A DNA stretch of 43,002 nucleotides from CAZSAT01 sp964604675 (GTDB lineage: Bacteria > Myxococcota_A > UBA796 > CAJQPC01), in NCBI GenBank assembly GCA_964604675.1, contig CAZSAT010000060.1:1-43002 (forward strand). Direction: 5' to 3'. How positions within the stretch are numbered: position 1 is the stretch's first letter; every line of letters begins with the position of its first letter. Shown here piece by piece: positions 24,674-33,607 of this stretch. Below the pieces are notes generated by a model, which had not been told where the DNA came from, did no database searches, and saw nothing but the letters and a program-made list of their open reading frames with translations. The position numbers and the translations under genes were made by a program.

Positions 24674-25960
24674 GTGACCCTTCTGCTGTTGGCGGCCTGC
24701 GAGCGTCGGCCCGACGTCATCCTCCTGACCGTGGACACGCTGCGTGTGGATCACGTGGGCGCGTACGGCGGCGCACCCACCCCGGCCATGGACGCCCTCG
24801 CGGCCCGCGGCCTCACCTTCGAGCAGGCGTACGCGCCGATCAGCGTGACGGGTCCCAGCTTCGCGACGCTCTTGACGGGCCTGACCCCAACCCGTCATGG
24901 AGTCGTGCGAAACGTGTTCCGCGGTGGCGAATCGCTCGCGCCGGAGATCACGACCCTCGCGGAGATCCTCGCGGCGGAGGGCTACGACACCGGGGCCTTC
25001 GTGTCGGGCTTCACGCTGCGGCGTGAGCTCGGGCTGGACCAGGGCTTCGGCACCTACGATCCGCCCAACGCGAACCGCAGACTGGGCGACGAGACGGCCG
25101 ATGCGGCGGTGGACTGGCTGCGCGAGCAGTGGGGGCCCGTGATGCTCTGGTACCACTCCTACGACCCCCACGGTCCGCTCTCGGCGTGGTGCTCCCCCTC
25201 GCCGGATGCCGAGGACCGGAGACACCGCGCCGACCGGAAGCGCATCCCGCGCTACCAGCGCATGACCGGCGTCTACGATCCGGACGAGTACGCCCGGTGC
25301 TACGCCGAGGCGGTGGCGTTCGCGGACGCGCAGCTCGGGCGGCTGCTCGCTGCCCTGGAGCGCGAGGGACGCCTGGAACGCGCCCTCGTCGTGCTCGCGG
25401 CCGACCACGGCGAGACCTTCACCGAGCGGGATCTGTGGTTCGACCACGGCACCTTCGCGAGCGAGGAGCAGCTCCACGTGCCCTTGGTGTTGAAGCTTCC
25501 CGACGATGCGCGCGCCGGGGAGCGCGACACGGCGCTGGTGGGTCTGCACGACGTGATGCCGACGGTGCTCGAGGTGCTCGGGCTTCCGACCTCGGGGCTC
25601 GACGGAAGGAGCCTGCTCACGTCGCCGGGTCACGCCTCCCTGGAGGGCGAGTCGAGCCACTGCAAGCGCGAGCAGGTGCTCGACTGCCGTCCCTACGGTG
25701 TGGACGGCAAGATCTTCGCCGTGAGGACCTCCGCTTCGACCGTGGTGCGGCGTCCCACCGGCGACGGCGTGGTCTACGAGACCTACGACAGGGCGCGCGA
25801 TCCCGAGGAGCGTCGCCCCCGCGGCGCGACCCCCGCGGCGCTGAAGTCACAGGTGGATGCACTGGCGGCCTCGCGCGCGGCGATGGGGCTCCAGGATGCG
25901 CCGAGCGATGGGGACGACCCGGAGACCGAGGCGCTGCGGGCGTTGGGGTACGTGGAGTGA
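24674..25960 (+). CDS. Sulfatase-like (alkaline-phosphatase-superfamily) lipoprotein with Thr at the nucleophile position
   Basis: 428 aa, GTG start. VTLLLLAAC is an 8-residue uncharged signal before Cys9. Metal-site motifs are present: LLTVDTLRVDHVG (D21) and LAADHGETFTERDLWFDHG. The sulfatase signature C/S-x-P-S-R is replaced by T59-G-P-S-F followed by ATLLTGLTPTRHG, so the formylglycine residue and the following Arg are absent. By family logic this argues against a matured sulfatase and for a Thr-nucleophile phosphodiesterase, phosphatase or transferase of the same superfamily. Exported and probably membrane-anchored; substrate unknown. Confidence 0.82.
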   Translation: MTLLLLAACERRPDVILLTVDTLRVDHVGAYGGAPTPAMDALAARGLTFEQAYAPISVTGPSFATLLTGLTPTRHGVVRNVFRGGESLAPEITTLAEILAAEGYDTGAFVSGFTLRRELGLDQGFGTYDPPNANRRLGDETADAAVDWLREQWGPVMLWYHSYDPHGPLSAWCSPSPDAEDRRHRADRKRIPRYQRMTGVYDPDEYARCYAEAVAFADAQLGRLLAALEREGRLERALVVLAADHGETFTERDLWFDHGTFASEEQLHVPLVLKLPDDARAGERDTALVGLHDVMPTVLEVLGLPTSGLDGRSLLTSPGHASLEGESSHCKREQVLDCRPYGVDGKIFAVRTSASTVVRRPTGDGVVYETYDRARDPEERRPRGATPAALKSQVDALAASRAAMGLQDAPSDGDDPETEALRALGYVE

Positions 25961-25968
25961 GCATGAAG

Positions 25969-25990
25969 AGTTTCCAGGTTCCTGGAAACT
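25969..25990. terminator. Perfect 10-bp inverted repeat between convergent genes
   Basis: AGTTTCCAGG, then TT, then CCTGGAAACT. It starts 9 bp after the sulfatase-like stop and lies in the roughly 200 bp between two convergent genes, so a bidirectional terminator is likely. There is no T-run, and the 2-nt loop means the top pairs would open. A transcription-factor site is the alternative. The rest of 25991-26160 shows nothing further. Confidence 0.5.
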
Positions 25991-26160
25991 TCTCGCGCCT
26001 CGTCCAGGGCCGGGGCGGCCACGTGCCACAGCGGCACGGTTGGAGAGCGTGCTGTCGCTCCGACCGGTGAGGCGCTCGAGCGGGCCCTCCGGGCCTGCTG
26101 GACGTGCCAGCACGCACTGGGAGAACAAGCCCATCCGACTCGAGCGTACCCCGAGCACGG

Positions 26161-26778
26161 CTACGGCTTCGCGGATTCCGCGGACCAGATGCCGATGCCC
26201 ATCGTGCTGTGCTCCACCCCGATCTCCCGGTGCGGCCGCACGATCTCCACCTTGTCTCCCTCGATCTCGCGCCACAGCCGGGCAACCCCTCGGGTGGCCG
26301 GATGGAAGCCCGTGATGTCGTGGAATGCCAGGAAGCGGTGGGGGAAGCGCCGGTTCGTCTCGAAGTCCCGCTTCACCGCCCGGTAGCTGTGGTTCGCGTC
26401 GATGAGGACCAGGTCGATGTGTCCGAGCCCTGCTCGCCAGTCGAGGAATTCCTGCGACTCCGAGTCCGCGTGGAGCCAGTCCACCTCCGCCGGGAGGTGC
26501 ATGGGAAGTCCACGTCGTGCCGCCCAGCCGTGGTCGCAGGCGGCCACCTTGTCGAAGGCGAACAGTGTGTGGAGCGCCTCGAGCGTGCGGCCCGTCCACA
26601 CGCCGATCTCCAGGTAGGACCGGATGCCTTGGGCCTCGATGAACTCGCAGAGGCCCAACAGCTCCTCGCGGTTCTGCAGGGCGCAGTCCTCCAGCGCCTC
26701 GCCATGCTGCTCGAACAGCGCCTGGGTGTGGGCGTCCCAGCACTTCGTGCCCGCCAGGGCCGCCCGCAGGGTGGTCAT
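26161..26778 (-). CDS. Class I SAM-dependent methyltransferase (Methyltransf_24-like)
   Basis: 205 aa, ATG at 26778. The motif I region YLEIGVWTGRTLEALHTL (SAM-binding Gly-rich loop) is near residues 55-72. It is followed by AACDHGW and LVLIDANHSYRAVKRDFE, typical of the small O-methyltransferase-like group that also includes cephalosporin-hydroxylase-like proteins. Substrate unknown. It is divergent from the TrmJ-like gene with a 63-bp spacer. Confidence 0.75.
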   Translation of the reverse strand: MTTLRAALAGTKCWDAHTQALFEQHGEALEDCALQNREELLGLCEFIEAQGIRSYLEIGVWTGRTLEALHTLFAFDKVAACDHGWAARRGLPMHLPAEVDWLHADSESQEFLDWRAGLGHIDLVLIDANHSYRAVKRDFETNRRFPHRFLAFHDITGFHPATRGVARLWREIEGDKVEIVRPHREIGVEHSTMGIGIWSAESAKP

Positions 26779-26841
26779 CCGTGCCGCCTCCGTCGGGCAC
26801 CGAGATAGCGGAACGGCACGCCCCCGGAACCGTCTGCCGCC

Positions 26842-27615
26842 ATGCCGCATCCGCCGCTCGCCAGCATCGTGCTCTGTCGCCCGCAACATCCCGGCAACAT
26901 CGGGTCGGTCTCCCGTGCGATGGCGAACTTCGGCTTCGAGAAGCTCTTCCTGGTCCGGCCGCCCCGAGGTTGGCGGCAACACGACGCCCTGCTGCACATG
27001 GCCAACGATTACACGGAGGCCCTCGACCGGGCGACCGTGGTCGATGACCTGGCCGAGCTGGATCGCCATGTCGCGGGGCTCGTCGGCTTCAGCCGGCGGG
27101 CAGGGATCGACCGGCCGATCCATGGCGACCTGCAGGACGCGGTCGGGAGGATCTGCGAGGCGGGGCGCCCCGAGCGCTACGGACTGGTCTTCGGCAACGA
27201 GCGGACCGGGCTCTTGACCGAGGAGCTCAAGCGGTGCGATTCGGTGTACACGATCGCCACCACCAGGAGCCATGGCTCCCTGAACCTGGCGATGGCCGCC
27301 GGCGTGGTGATGCACCAGCTCGCCCGCGAGGCCGCGGCGACCGCTCCCCATGCCGACGGCACCGACGAGCCGCCGCTCCAGATCATCTCGGCCCTCGAGG
27401 CCGCTCAGCGTGCCGACGAGATCCTCGACACCCTCGGCATCACGAACGTGTTTCGACCTGGGAAGGACCGGCGGACGAGCTCGGCCATCTACCTAAGGCG
27501 CATGCTCATGAGGGCGCGCCTGTCCCCCTTCGAGTCCAACTGGCTCAAGCGCATGACGATGCGGTTGAGGCCCTACCTGTCCGACGAGCCGAGGCCATCG
27601 AAGCGCCAGGGTTGA
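26842..27615 (+). CDS. TrmJ/SpoU-family RNA 2'-O-methyltransferase
   Basis: 257 aa. SPOUT-fold motifs appear in order: RPQHPGNIGSVSRAMANFGF (13-32), LVFGNERTGLLTEEL (115-129) and SLNLAMAAGV (146-155), the last forming part of the trefoil knot. Length and motifs match TrmJ, which methylates the ribose at tRNA position 32; other SpoU paralogues are possible. The basic C-terminal region may contact RNA. Confidence 0.88.
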   Translation: MPHPPLASIVLCRPQHPGNIGSVSRAMANFGFEKLFLVRPPRGWRQHDALLHMANDYTEALDRATVVDDLAELDRHVAGLVGFSRRAGIDRPIHGDLQDAVGRICEAGRPERYGLVFGNERTGLLTEELKRCDSVYTIATTRSHGSLNLAMAAGVVMHQLAREAAATAPHADGTDEPPLQIISALEAAQRADEILDTLGITNVFRPGKDRRTSSAIYLRRMLMRARLSPFESNWLKRMTMRLRPYLSDEPRPSKRQG

Positions 27616-27658
27616 GCACGCCCGAGCGACGCTGGGGTCGTTGAGGCAGACTCGGCGC

Positions 27659-28630
27659 ATGCGCGCCATCGTCCTCGACCGCCCGGGTCCCCCGGAGAGC
27701 TTTCGCTACGAAGACCGTCCCACCCCGCCCGCGGGGCCCGGGGAGGTCCTGCTCCGCGTGGAGGCCTTCGGGCTGAACCGCTCCGAGCTGCACACGCGCC
27801 TGGGCCTCGCTGGCGACGCCGTGACCTTCCCGCGGGTGCTCGGGATCGAGGCCGCCGGGGTGGTCGAACAGGCCCCGGATCACCCGGACTGGGTGGGGCG
27901 GAAGGCCGTCACCATGATGGGGGGCATGGGGCGTCGCTTCGACGGTGGGTACGCCGACTACACCCGCGTGCCGGAGCAGCAGGTGGTGCTGGTCGACACC
28001 GCGCTCGACTGGGCGAGGCTGGGCGCCTTGCCCGAGATCGTGCAGACGGCCAGCGGAGCGCTTGCGACCCTGGGCGTCGAAGCCGGCCACACCCTGCTCG
28101 TTCGAGGCGGAACCAGCTCGGTGGGCACCATGGCGGCGCTGCTGGCGAAGCGTCGCGGCGCCCGGGTGCTCTCCACCACCCGGAGCGCCGGGCGGGCCGA
28201 CATGTTGCGATCGCTCGGCGTGGACGAGGTCGTGGTCGACGACGGCGCGATCGCCGGGGCGGTGCACGCCCTGGTGCCCGGCGGCGTCGACGCCGCGCTC
28301 GAGCTGGTGGGCGCGCCGACCCTCCAGGACACGCTGCGCTCGTGCCGTCGTGGAGGCGTGACCTGCTTCGCTGGCATGCTCTCGAACCAGTGGATCATCG
28401 AGGCGTTCTACCCCTTGGGCTTCATCCCGATCGGCGTGCACCTCACCGTGTACGCCGGCGACGCGAGCGACCTCGACGCGGCCGTGCTCGAGGACGTCGC
28501 GGGCGCGCTTCACCGCGGTGAGGTGAGCTGGCCGATCGTGCCCTACGCCTTCGACCAGATCGCAGAGGCACACCGCGACATGGAGGAGAACCGGGTGACG
28601 GGCAAGCAGGTGGTGGTGGTGCGCAGCTGA
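27659..28630 (+). CDS. MDR-family NAD(P)H quinone oxidoreductase-like protein
   Basis: 323 aa from the ATG at 27659; the upstream TTG at 27641 adds only basic residues and is not preferred. GroES-like N-terminal domain (RVEAFGLNRSELHTRLG; VLGIEAAGVVEQ) and Rossmann domain with the cofactor loop LVRGGTSSVGTMAALLAK. No structural zinc Cys cluster is visible, so it belongs with the zinc-free quinone oxidoreductase/enoyl reductase group. Substrate unknown. Confidence 0.87.
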   Translation: MRAIVLDRPGPPESFRYEDRPTPPAGPGEVLLRVEAFGLNRSELHTRLGLAGDAVTFPRVLGIEAAGVVEQAPDHPDWVGRKAVTMMGGMGRRFDGGYADYTRVPEQQVVLVDTALDWARLGALPEIVQTASGALATLGVEAGHTLLVRGGTSSVGTMAALLAKRRGARVLSTTRSAGRADMLRSLGVDEVVVDDGAIAGAVHALVPGGVDAALELVGAPTLQDTLRSCRRGGVTCFAGMLSNQWIIEAFYPLGFIPIGVHLTVYAGDASDLDAAVLEDVAGALHRGEVSWPIVPYAFDQIAEAHRDMEENRVTGKQVVVVRS

Positions 28631-28711
28631 GGGTCGGTCTTCGCCGAGCCGGGGCCGTGCGTTCGCAGGGCCCTCGCTCCGTCCTCCCCGCCCGCGGTGT
28701 ATGAGTCCTGC

Positions 28712-30166
28712 ATGTGGAGCCTCCTGTTCGCCCTCGGCTGTTCGCGAAGCGCCGACACGGCGTCGTCGGACGAGGCGGTCGACACCGCGGCCGAGGCTGC
28801 CCTCTCCGGGGTGGAGCTGGTGGACGAGGACGCCACGTTCTTCCATGCGTTGGGCTACTCCTTCCTGACCTACCAGCTCACCGACGGCAGCTACCTCGGC
28901 CAGTCCGGGGACCCGCCGACCTGGATCGTGCTGCGCCCCACGGTCGCTCCCGACGACGTGCGCGACGTGCTGATGTGGTTCCACGGTGGCAGCTACGCGG
29001 ACGACGTCGACGAGAACCTGAGCTTCCCCTGTGACCTGCAGGCGGGGCTGGACCTGGTGGAGGCGGCCATCCTCGGCGCCTACGTGCCTCGGCTCGCGGC
29101 GGAGCGCGACTGGGCGGTGGTGTACCCGATCAACGACTGGTGCGACGGCTTCACGGGCCTCGGCGACGAGGACCCCGTGGAGCCGGGCGAGCACTACGGC
29201 CGCCACCACGTGGAACGGGTCATGGCCTGGCTCGACGCTGGGGGCGGCGGCTTCACCCCGGACCGCTACGTCGGCTGGGGGGCGAGCGCTGGCGCGCTCA
29301 CCGCTCTGCACGTGGCCGGCAACTCCGGGCGCTTCTCTGCCCTGGTGACCGACAGCGGACCGACCTCCACGCTGCGCTACCACGAGCTGGTGAGCCGCCT
29401 GGCCATGGAGCACCTCTTCGGTGGCCCGCCGGACGAAGCCGAAGCGGAGGCGCGCTACCTCGCCCACGACGGTGAGGAGGTCGTGCGCTCCGGGCGCTTC
29501 GACGGTCCCTTGGCACTTCCCTGGAATGCCCAGGACCTGGTCACCGACGTGGTCTTCCCGGAGGGCCTGATCGGCGCCCTGGAGGAGCGCGGAGGCGACT
29601 TCGTGGTGCACGACTACAACCACCCCGCGCCCGGCGAGATCTTCCACACCCAGGCACGCTACTTCGAGCTTCCGTGGGCGTACGGCACGCTGGCCTGGAT
29701 GGACTTCCTGGACGGCTGGCAGCTCGCCTGGGAGGAGGCGGAGGGCCTGGCCTGCGATGGGTGCGACGTGGGTGCGCCCTGTGAGGGCGGTGACGCCGAA
29801 CAGCTCTCCGGTGCGTCCGGGCGCTGCGCGAGCTCCTCGGAGAGCGGCGTGCTGGCCGTCGCCGAGGTTCCAGCGGAGCTCTCGGCCGGTGGCCGCGTGA
29901 TGCTGGTCCTGAGAGCCTTCGAGCTCGACGGCCTGGCCGACGACGCGCCCGTCCTGGCCGTCACGGTCGGCGGTGAGCGCACCGAACTGCTCGCAGGGGT
30001 GTTGGCCACCGCGGCGAACGAAGTGGACCAGGTCGATCGGCAGCTCGCGCACACCGTGATCGAGTTGCCGCCTGGCACCGAAGGAGAGCTGGTGCTGGAG
30101 ATCGACGGTGGGGCCGGCGTGATGTTGGATGCCTTCATCTGGCAGTGGAGCCGCGCCGCGCAGTAG
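28712..30166 (+). CDS. Alpha/beta-hydrolase (esterase-like) lipoprotein
   Basis: 484 aa from the ATG at 28712. A GTG 15 nt upstream is an alternative but adds no positive charge. MWSLLFALGC gives 9 uncharged residues before Cys10. The hydrolase core has VLMWFHGGSYADD (oxyanion region) and the nucleophile elbow RYVGWGASAGALTALHVAG (G-x-S-x-G). The layout recalls pectin-acetylesterase/feruloyl-esterase-like proteins. The C-terminal third (about 350-484), with a Cys cluster and beta-sandwich-like pattern, is likely a binding domain. It heads a three-gene envelope operon. Confidence 0.75.
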   Translation: MWSLLFALGCSRSADTASSDEAVDTAAEAALSGVELVDEDATFFHALGYSFLTYQLTDGSYLGQSGDPPTWIVLRPTVAPDDVRDVLMWFHGGSYADDVDENLSFPCDLQAGLDLVEAAILGAYVPRLAAERDWAVVYPINDWCDGFTGLGDEDPVEPGEHYGRHHVERVMAWLDAGGGGFTPDRYVGWGASAGALTALHVAGNSGRFSALVTDSGPTSTLRYHELVSRLAMEHLFGGPPDEAEAEARYLAHDGEEVVRSGRFDGPLALPWNAQDLVTDVVFPEGLIGALEERGGDFVVHDYNHPAPGEIFHTQARYFELPWAYGTLAWMDFLDGWQLAWEEAEGLACDGCDVGAPCEGGDAEQLSGASGRCASSSESGVLAVAEVPAELSAGGRVMLVLRAFELDGLADDAPVLAVTVGGERTELLAGVLATAANEVDQVDRQLAHTVIELPPGTEGELVLEIDGGAGVMLDAFIWQWSRAAQ

Positions 30167-30175
30167 GCTGCGCGG

Positions 30176-31681
30176 GTGACACTCCTCCTCATTCCGTTGT
30201 CCCTGGCCGAAGGCTCCGAGCAGCTCGGCAGCCAGGATGTCCTTTCCTCCACAGCCATCTACGTCGACATCCTCGACGCCACCCAGGAGTCGATCTCCTG
30301 GACCGGCACGGGCAGCGTCGACGTCTACTCGCCCGACGGCGCCCTGGTCGCATCTCTGCCCTCCGGCCAGAGCACTGCGGTGTCGAGCGGTGGCGCGCAC
30401 CAGGTGGTCTTGCGCTCGCCCCAGGTCGGCACCTGGGACCTGAGCGTGGTCGACCCGGTGAAGCCGGGTGGCCGCGTTCACAGCTACCACTGGTACCTCG
30501 ACGGCAACGGGTACGAGGAACAGCATGCGGTCGACACCAGCTTCTACTCGCTGGTGCCCGCGGGTGGCGACGACTTCGATGTGGTCATCGAGATGCTGGC
30601 CGACGGGCTGGTGGGCTACGAGTGGGACATCCTCGCGAACCAGTCCGGGGTGGACGGAACGGGAGCCGGCCGCTCCGTGGATTGCGCCACCGACACGTGC
30701 GACGCCTACACGATCTCCGATCTGTTGCCGATCTACCTGGGCCCGCCCTCGGTCTCCGAGCACGCGGTCCTGGCCCCCGAGGTCACCGACGTCGGCTTCT
30801 CGGCCAACGTGGTCGGGGAGGCGGACTGCCCCTACTTCTACGCGGGTGAGTCCGAGGCGTGGTTCACCTTCGACTCCAACGTGCGCGGGGCCTACCACCT
30901 CGCCTGTGACCTCGACGGCGACGGTGTCTTCGACCTGTCCAGCGACGACGATCTGTCGTTGAACGGGGCGGCGGTGGCGGGCCCGAACACGGTGGCGTGG
31001 GACGGCACCGACAACGCGGGCGACGTGGTGGCGGCCGGCGATTACACCTGCTCGGTCACGGTCACCGTGGGCGAGTTCCACTTCCTCGCGCTCGACATCG
31101 AGTCCAGCTTCCAGGGCTTGCGGCTCTTCCAGGTGGAGGCGGACGACACGCGTGTCGGGCTCCAGATGTACTGGAACGACGCCGAGATCCAGGACCAGGC
31201 CGTGACCATGGCCAACGGCGAGAAGGGACTGGAGTCACCGGGTGACGAGGGCCTCTGGGCGGGGGACTACGGCGACGCCACCGAGGCCAACGACAACGCA
31301 CGGTCCTGGGGCAACTTCACGGACACGAGCAAGGGCAACACGAACCTGCTCGACACCTACGCCTGGATCCAGGCGGTGTCGTCTGACGACGTGGCGCTGG
31401 TGGTGCTCGACCCCGACGCCGACGACGACGGCGACGGGCTCTCCAACGCCGACGAGGACTGCATCTGGGGCACCGACCCCTTCAACAGCGACAGCGACGG
31501 CGACGGCTTCAGCGACGGTGAAGAGGTGGAAGACGGGCACGACCCGAACGATCCGGAGGACTTCTACGTCGAACCGGAACCGCCTCCGCGAACCGGGGCC
31601 TACGTCGGCGGCGCGTGCGCTGCTGCACCCGTGGGCGGTCTCTGGCTGCTCGGCGTGCTTGCCGTCTGGAGGCGCCGATGA
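30176..31681 (+). CDS. Surface protein with TSP3-like repeats and a C-terminal sorting tail
   Basis: 501 aa, GTG start; an in-frame TAG at 30164 with only three codons between fixes it. The signal is short and uncharged (VTLLLIPLSLA, before EG). Beta-rich N-terminal domains span about 20-400. Two thrombospondin-3-like calcium repeats lie around 412-470 (DADDDGDGLSNADED; DSDSDGDGFSDGEE). The tail YVGGACAAAPVGGLWLLGVL-AVWRRR is a Gly/Cys motif, a TM segment and an Arg cluster, matching the plan of MYXO-CTERM-like sorting signals. Likely processed and displayed at the cell surface. The stop overlaps the OmpA start (ATGA). Confidence 0.78.
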   Translation: MTLLLIPLSLAEGSEQLGSQDVLSSTAIYVDILDATQESISWTGTGSVDVYSPDGALVASLPSGQSTAVSSGGAHQVVLRSPQVGTWDLSVVDPVKPGGRVHSYHWYLDGNGYEEQHAVDTSFYSLVPAGGDDFDVVIEMLADGLVGYEWDILANQSGVDGTGAGRSVDCATDTCDAYTISDLLPIYLGPPSVSEHAVLAPEVTDVGFSANVVGEADCPYFYAGESEAWFTFDSNVRGAYHLACDLDGDGVFDLSSDDDLSLNGAAVAGPNTVAWDGTDNAGDVVAAGDYTCSVTVTVGEFHFLALDIESSFQGLRLFQVEADDTRVGLQMYWNDAEIQDQAVTMANGEKGLESPGDEGLWAGDYGDATEANDNARSWGNFTDTSKGNTNLLDTYAWIQAVSSDDVALVVLDPDADDDGDGLSNADEDCIWGTDPFNSDSDGDGFSDGEEVEDGHDPNDPEDFYVEPEPPPRTGAYVGGACAAAPVGGLWLLGVLAVWRRR

Positions 31682-33537
31682 TCCTGCTCGTGGCCACAGC
31701 GCTCGCCCAGGACCTACCTGCGGTCGATGCGCAGAACTTCGACCCGACGATCGATCCCACCTGGACGCTGTGGACCGACGAGACCATCGTCGACGAAGCG
31801 CTCGGCGGCTCGGGCAAGGTGCTCTTCCAGTACCTCGACAGTCCGCTCGTCTACGACTACGACGACGGCGAGCGTGTCGAGCTCGTGGAGAGCCTCGTCC
31901 AGATGGACGTGCTGGGTTCCGTGGGCGTGAACAAGCTGCGGCTCGGCCTGGACGTGCCGGTCATGCTCACCGGCACCAGCGCCACGAACGCGGCCCCCAC
32001 CGGGCTCGGAGACGTCGCCCTCGAGCTCAAGGGCATGCTCGTGGATCGCGAGCTTGCGCCGGCCGGGGTCGGGCTCCTGGCCCGGGCGGAGCTGCCCACG
32101 GCGTCGTCCGAGCTGCCCGTCGGCAACGACGGGCTCGGCTGGGAGGTCCAGGCCATGCTGGACACCCGCCAGGGACCGGTCGTGGTCGCGGCGAACCTCG
32201 GCACCCGCGGGGTGCCGACCACCGAGCTCGAGACCTTCACCTACGACGACCAGTTCTTCTACCGAGCTGGCCTGGGGGTCTCACCGAAGGACCGCGTGGG
32301 GGCATCGCTCGATCTCGCCGGGTCTGCGGTCTATGGCGAGCCGCTCGAGGCGGCCGGCACCACGCCTCTGGAGGCGCTGCTCGGCGGCTGGTGGCGACTG
32401 GACTCCGACGTCGTGTTGCGCGGTGGTGTGGGGCGCGGCCTGACCAGCGGAATCGGCAGCCCCGAGCTGCGGGTGGTCTTCGGCATGGGCTGGGAGCCTC
32501 ACCTCGAGGGAGACAACGATCGCGACGGCCTGGTGAACCGGATGGACCAGTGCCGCACCGAGGCTGAGGATGTCGACGGCTACCGCGACGACGACGGGTG
32601 TCCCGATCCGGCCGCACGGGTGCTCGTGCGCCTCCTCGGTCCCGACAACGAGCCGATCGAGGGTGTGAAGTCCGAGATCTACACCCCTGGCGGTGTGGTC
32701 GAGGGCACCTCCGAGGTGTCCTTCGATGCGCACCCGGGTAGCTACCGCTTCACCGGCTGGGCCATGGGCTACCAGGATCTCGACACGATGATCGAGATCC
32801 CGGAAGACGTGGGGGCCGATGCGCGCTTCAACCTGAAGCTCGCCGCCTTGCCCGCCGAGATCCGCATCGCCGTGAGCGACGACAACGGCAACCCCGTGTC
32901 GGGGCACTGGTGGGTCGGCGACTTCGAGCAGCGCGCGTTCGACGGCGGGCAGGACAGCGCCCTCGTTCCTCCGGGGACCTACACGGTGAGCGTGCGCGTG
33001 CCGGACCACGCACCCGTCGATGCCGAGATCACCCTTGGGGCCGACGACGCGCAGCGCGTGGAGTTCCGCATGAAGCCCTCGAAGATCGAGGTCACCCGAG
33101 AGCAGATCAAGCTCCGCGAGAAGGTGTACTTCGAGCTCGGAAGCGCCGTCGTGCTCGAAGAGAGCTGGTCGATGCTCTCCGAGGTCGCCATCGTGTTGCG
33201 CAGCCACAAGGAGATCACCAAGGTCCGGGTCGAGGGCCACACCGACAGCCAGGGTGGCGATGCCTACAACCTGAAGCTCTCCGACGAGCGCGCCGCCAGC
33301 GTGCGCCAGTTCCTGGTCGACCGGGGCGTCGAAGGCGAGCGCCTGGACAGCGTGGGCTACGGCGAAGGGCGCCCTCTGGCGTCCAACGACACCGAGCAGG
33401 GGCGCGAGAAGAACCGGCGGGTCGAGATCTTCATCGAGGAGCGCAGCGACGGCGCGCCGACCGAGGAAGCGGAAGCCACCGAGGCCGCGTCTCCGGCCCG
33501 CAAGGCCGCTCCCGTGGAGGATGCGGCCGCGGAGTAG
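31678..33537 (+). CDS. OmpA-family outer-membrane protein
   Basis: 619 aa from the ATG overlapping the upstream stop. A GTG at 31615 would give a longer, Arg-rich N-terminus but lies deep in the preceding gene. MILLVATALA is a short uncharged signal. Residues about 20-275 look like a beta-barrel. A thrombospondin-3-like segment (DNDRDGLVNRMDQC, about 280) and carboxypeptidase-regulatory-like beta domains follow. The C-terminal OmpA domain, about 475-590, has the peptidoglycan-binding motif VRVEGHTDSQGGDAYNLKLS and NRRVEIFIEE. The tail is Ala/Glu-rich. It should link the outer membrane to peptidoglycan and may hold the two upstream surface proteins. Confidence 0.87.
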   Translation: MILLVATALAQDLPAVDAQNFDPTIDPTWTLWTDETIVDEALGGSGKVLFQYLDSPLVYDYDDGERVELVESLVQMDVLGSVGVNKLRLGLDVPVMLTGTSATNAAPTGLGDVALELKGMLVDRELAPAGVGLLARAELPTASSELPVGNDGLGWEVQAMLDTRQGPVVVAANLGTRGVPTTELETFTYDDQFFYRAGLGVSPKDRVGASLDLAGSAVYGEPLEAAGTTPLEALLGGWWRLDSDVVLRGGVGRGLTSGIGSPELRVVFGMGWEPHLEGDNDRDGLVNRMDQCRTEAEDVDGYRDDDGCPDPAARVLVRLLGPDNEPIEGVKSEIYTPGGVVEGTSEVSFDAHPGSYRFTGWAMGYQDLDTMIEIPEDVGADARFNLKLAALPAEIRIAVSDDNGNPVSGHWWVGDFEQRAFDGGQDSALVPPGTYTVSVRVPDHAPVDAEITLGADDAQRVEFRMKPSKIEVTREQIKLREKVYFELGSAVVLEESWSMLSEVAIVLRSHKEITKVRVEGHTDSQGGDAYNLKLSDERAASVRQFLVDRGVEGERLDSVGYGEGRPLASNDTEQGREKNRRVEIFIEERSDGAPTEEAEATEAASPARKAAPVEDAAAE

Positions 33538-33587
33538 CGAGCATCGGTCGTCGGTCGGAGCGCTGCCTGGGACGTTTCGGGGCCCAC

Positions 33588-33607
33588 GGGCGCGACAGGA
33601 CGCGCCC
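33588..33607. terminator. GC-rich hairpin between convergent genes
   Basis: GGGCGCG, loop ACAGGA, CGCGCCC: a perfect 7-bp stem in the 69-bp convergent spacer between the OmpA gene and the second radical SAM gene. No T-tract. Probably a shared terminator. Confidence 0.5.

Noticed and set aside
27545..31081. 1178-codon minus-strand open frame
   Set aside because: Antisense shadow of the oxidoreductase, esterase and surface-protein genes; low-complexity His/Arg/Val content without family motifs.
31615..31677. GTG at 31615 giving the OmpA protein a longer Arg-rich N-terminus
   Set aside because: It lies 66 nt inside the preceding gene, while the ATG at 31678 forms the usual ATGA overlap. It is kept as a caveat to the short-signal count.
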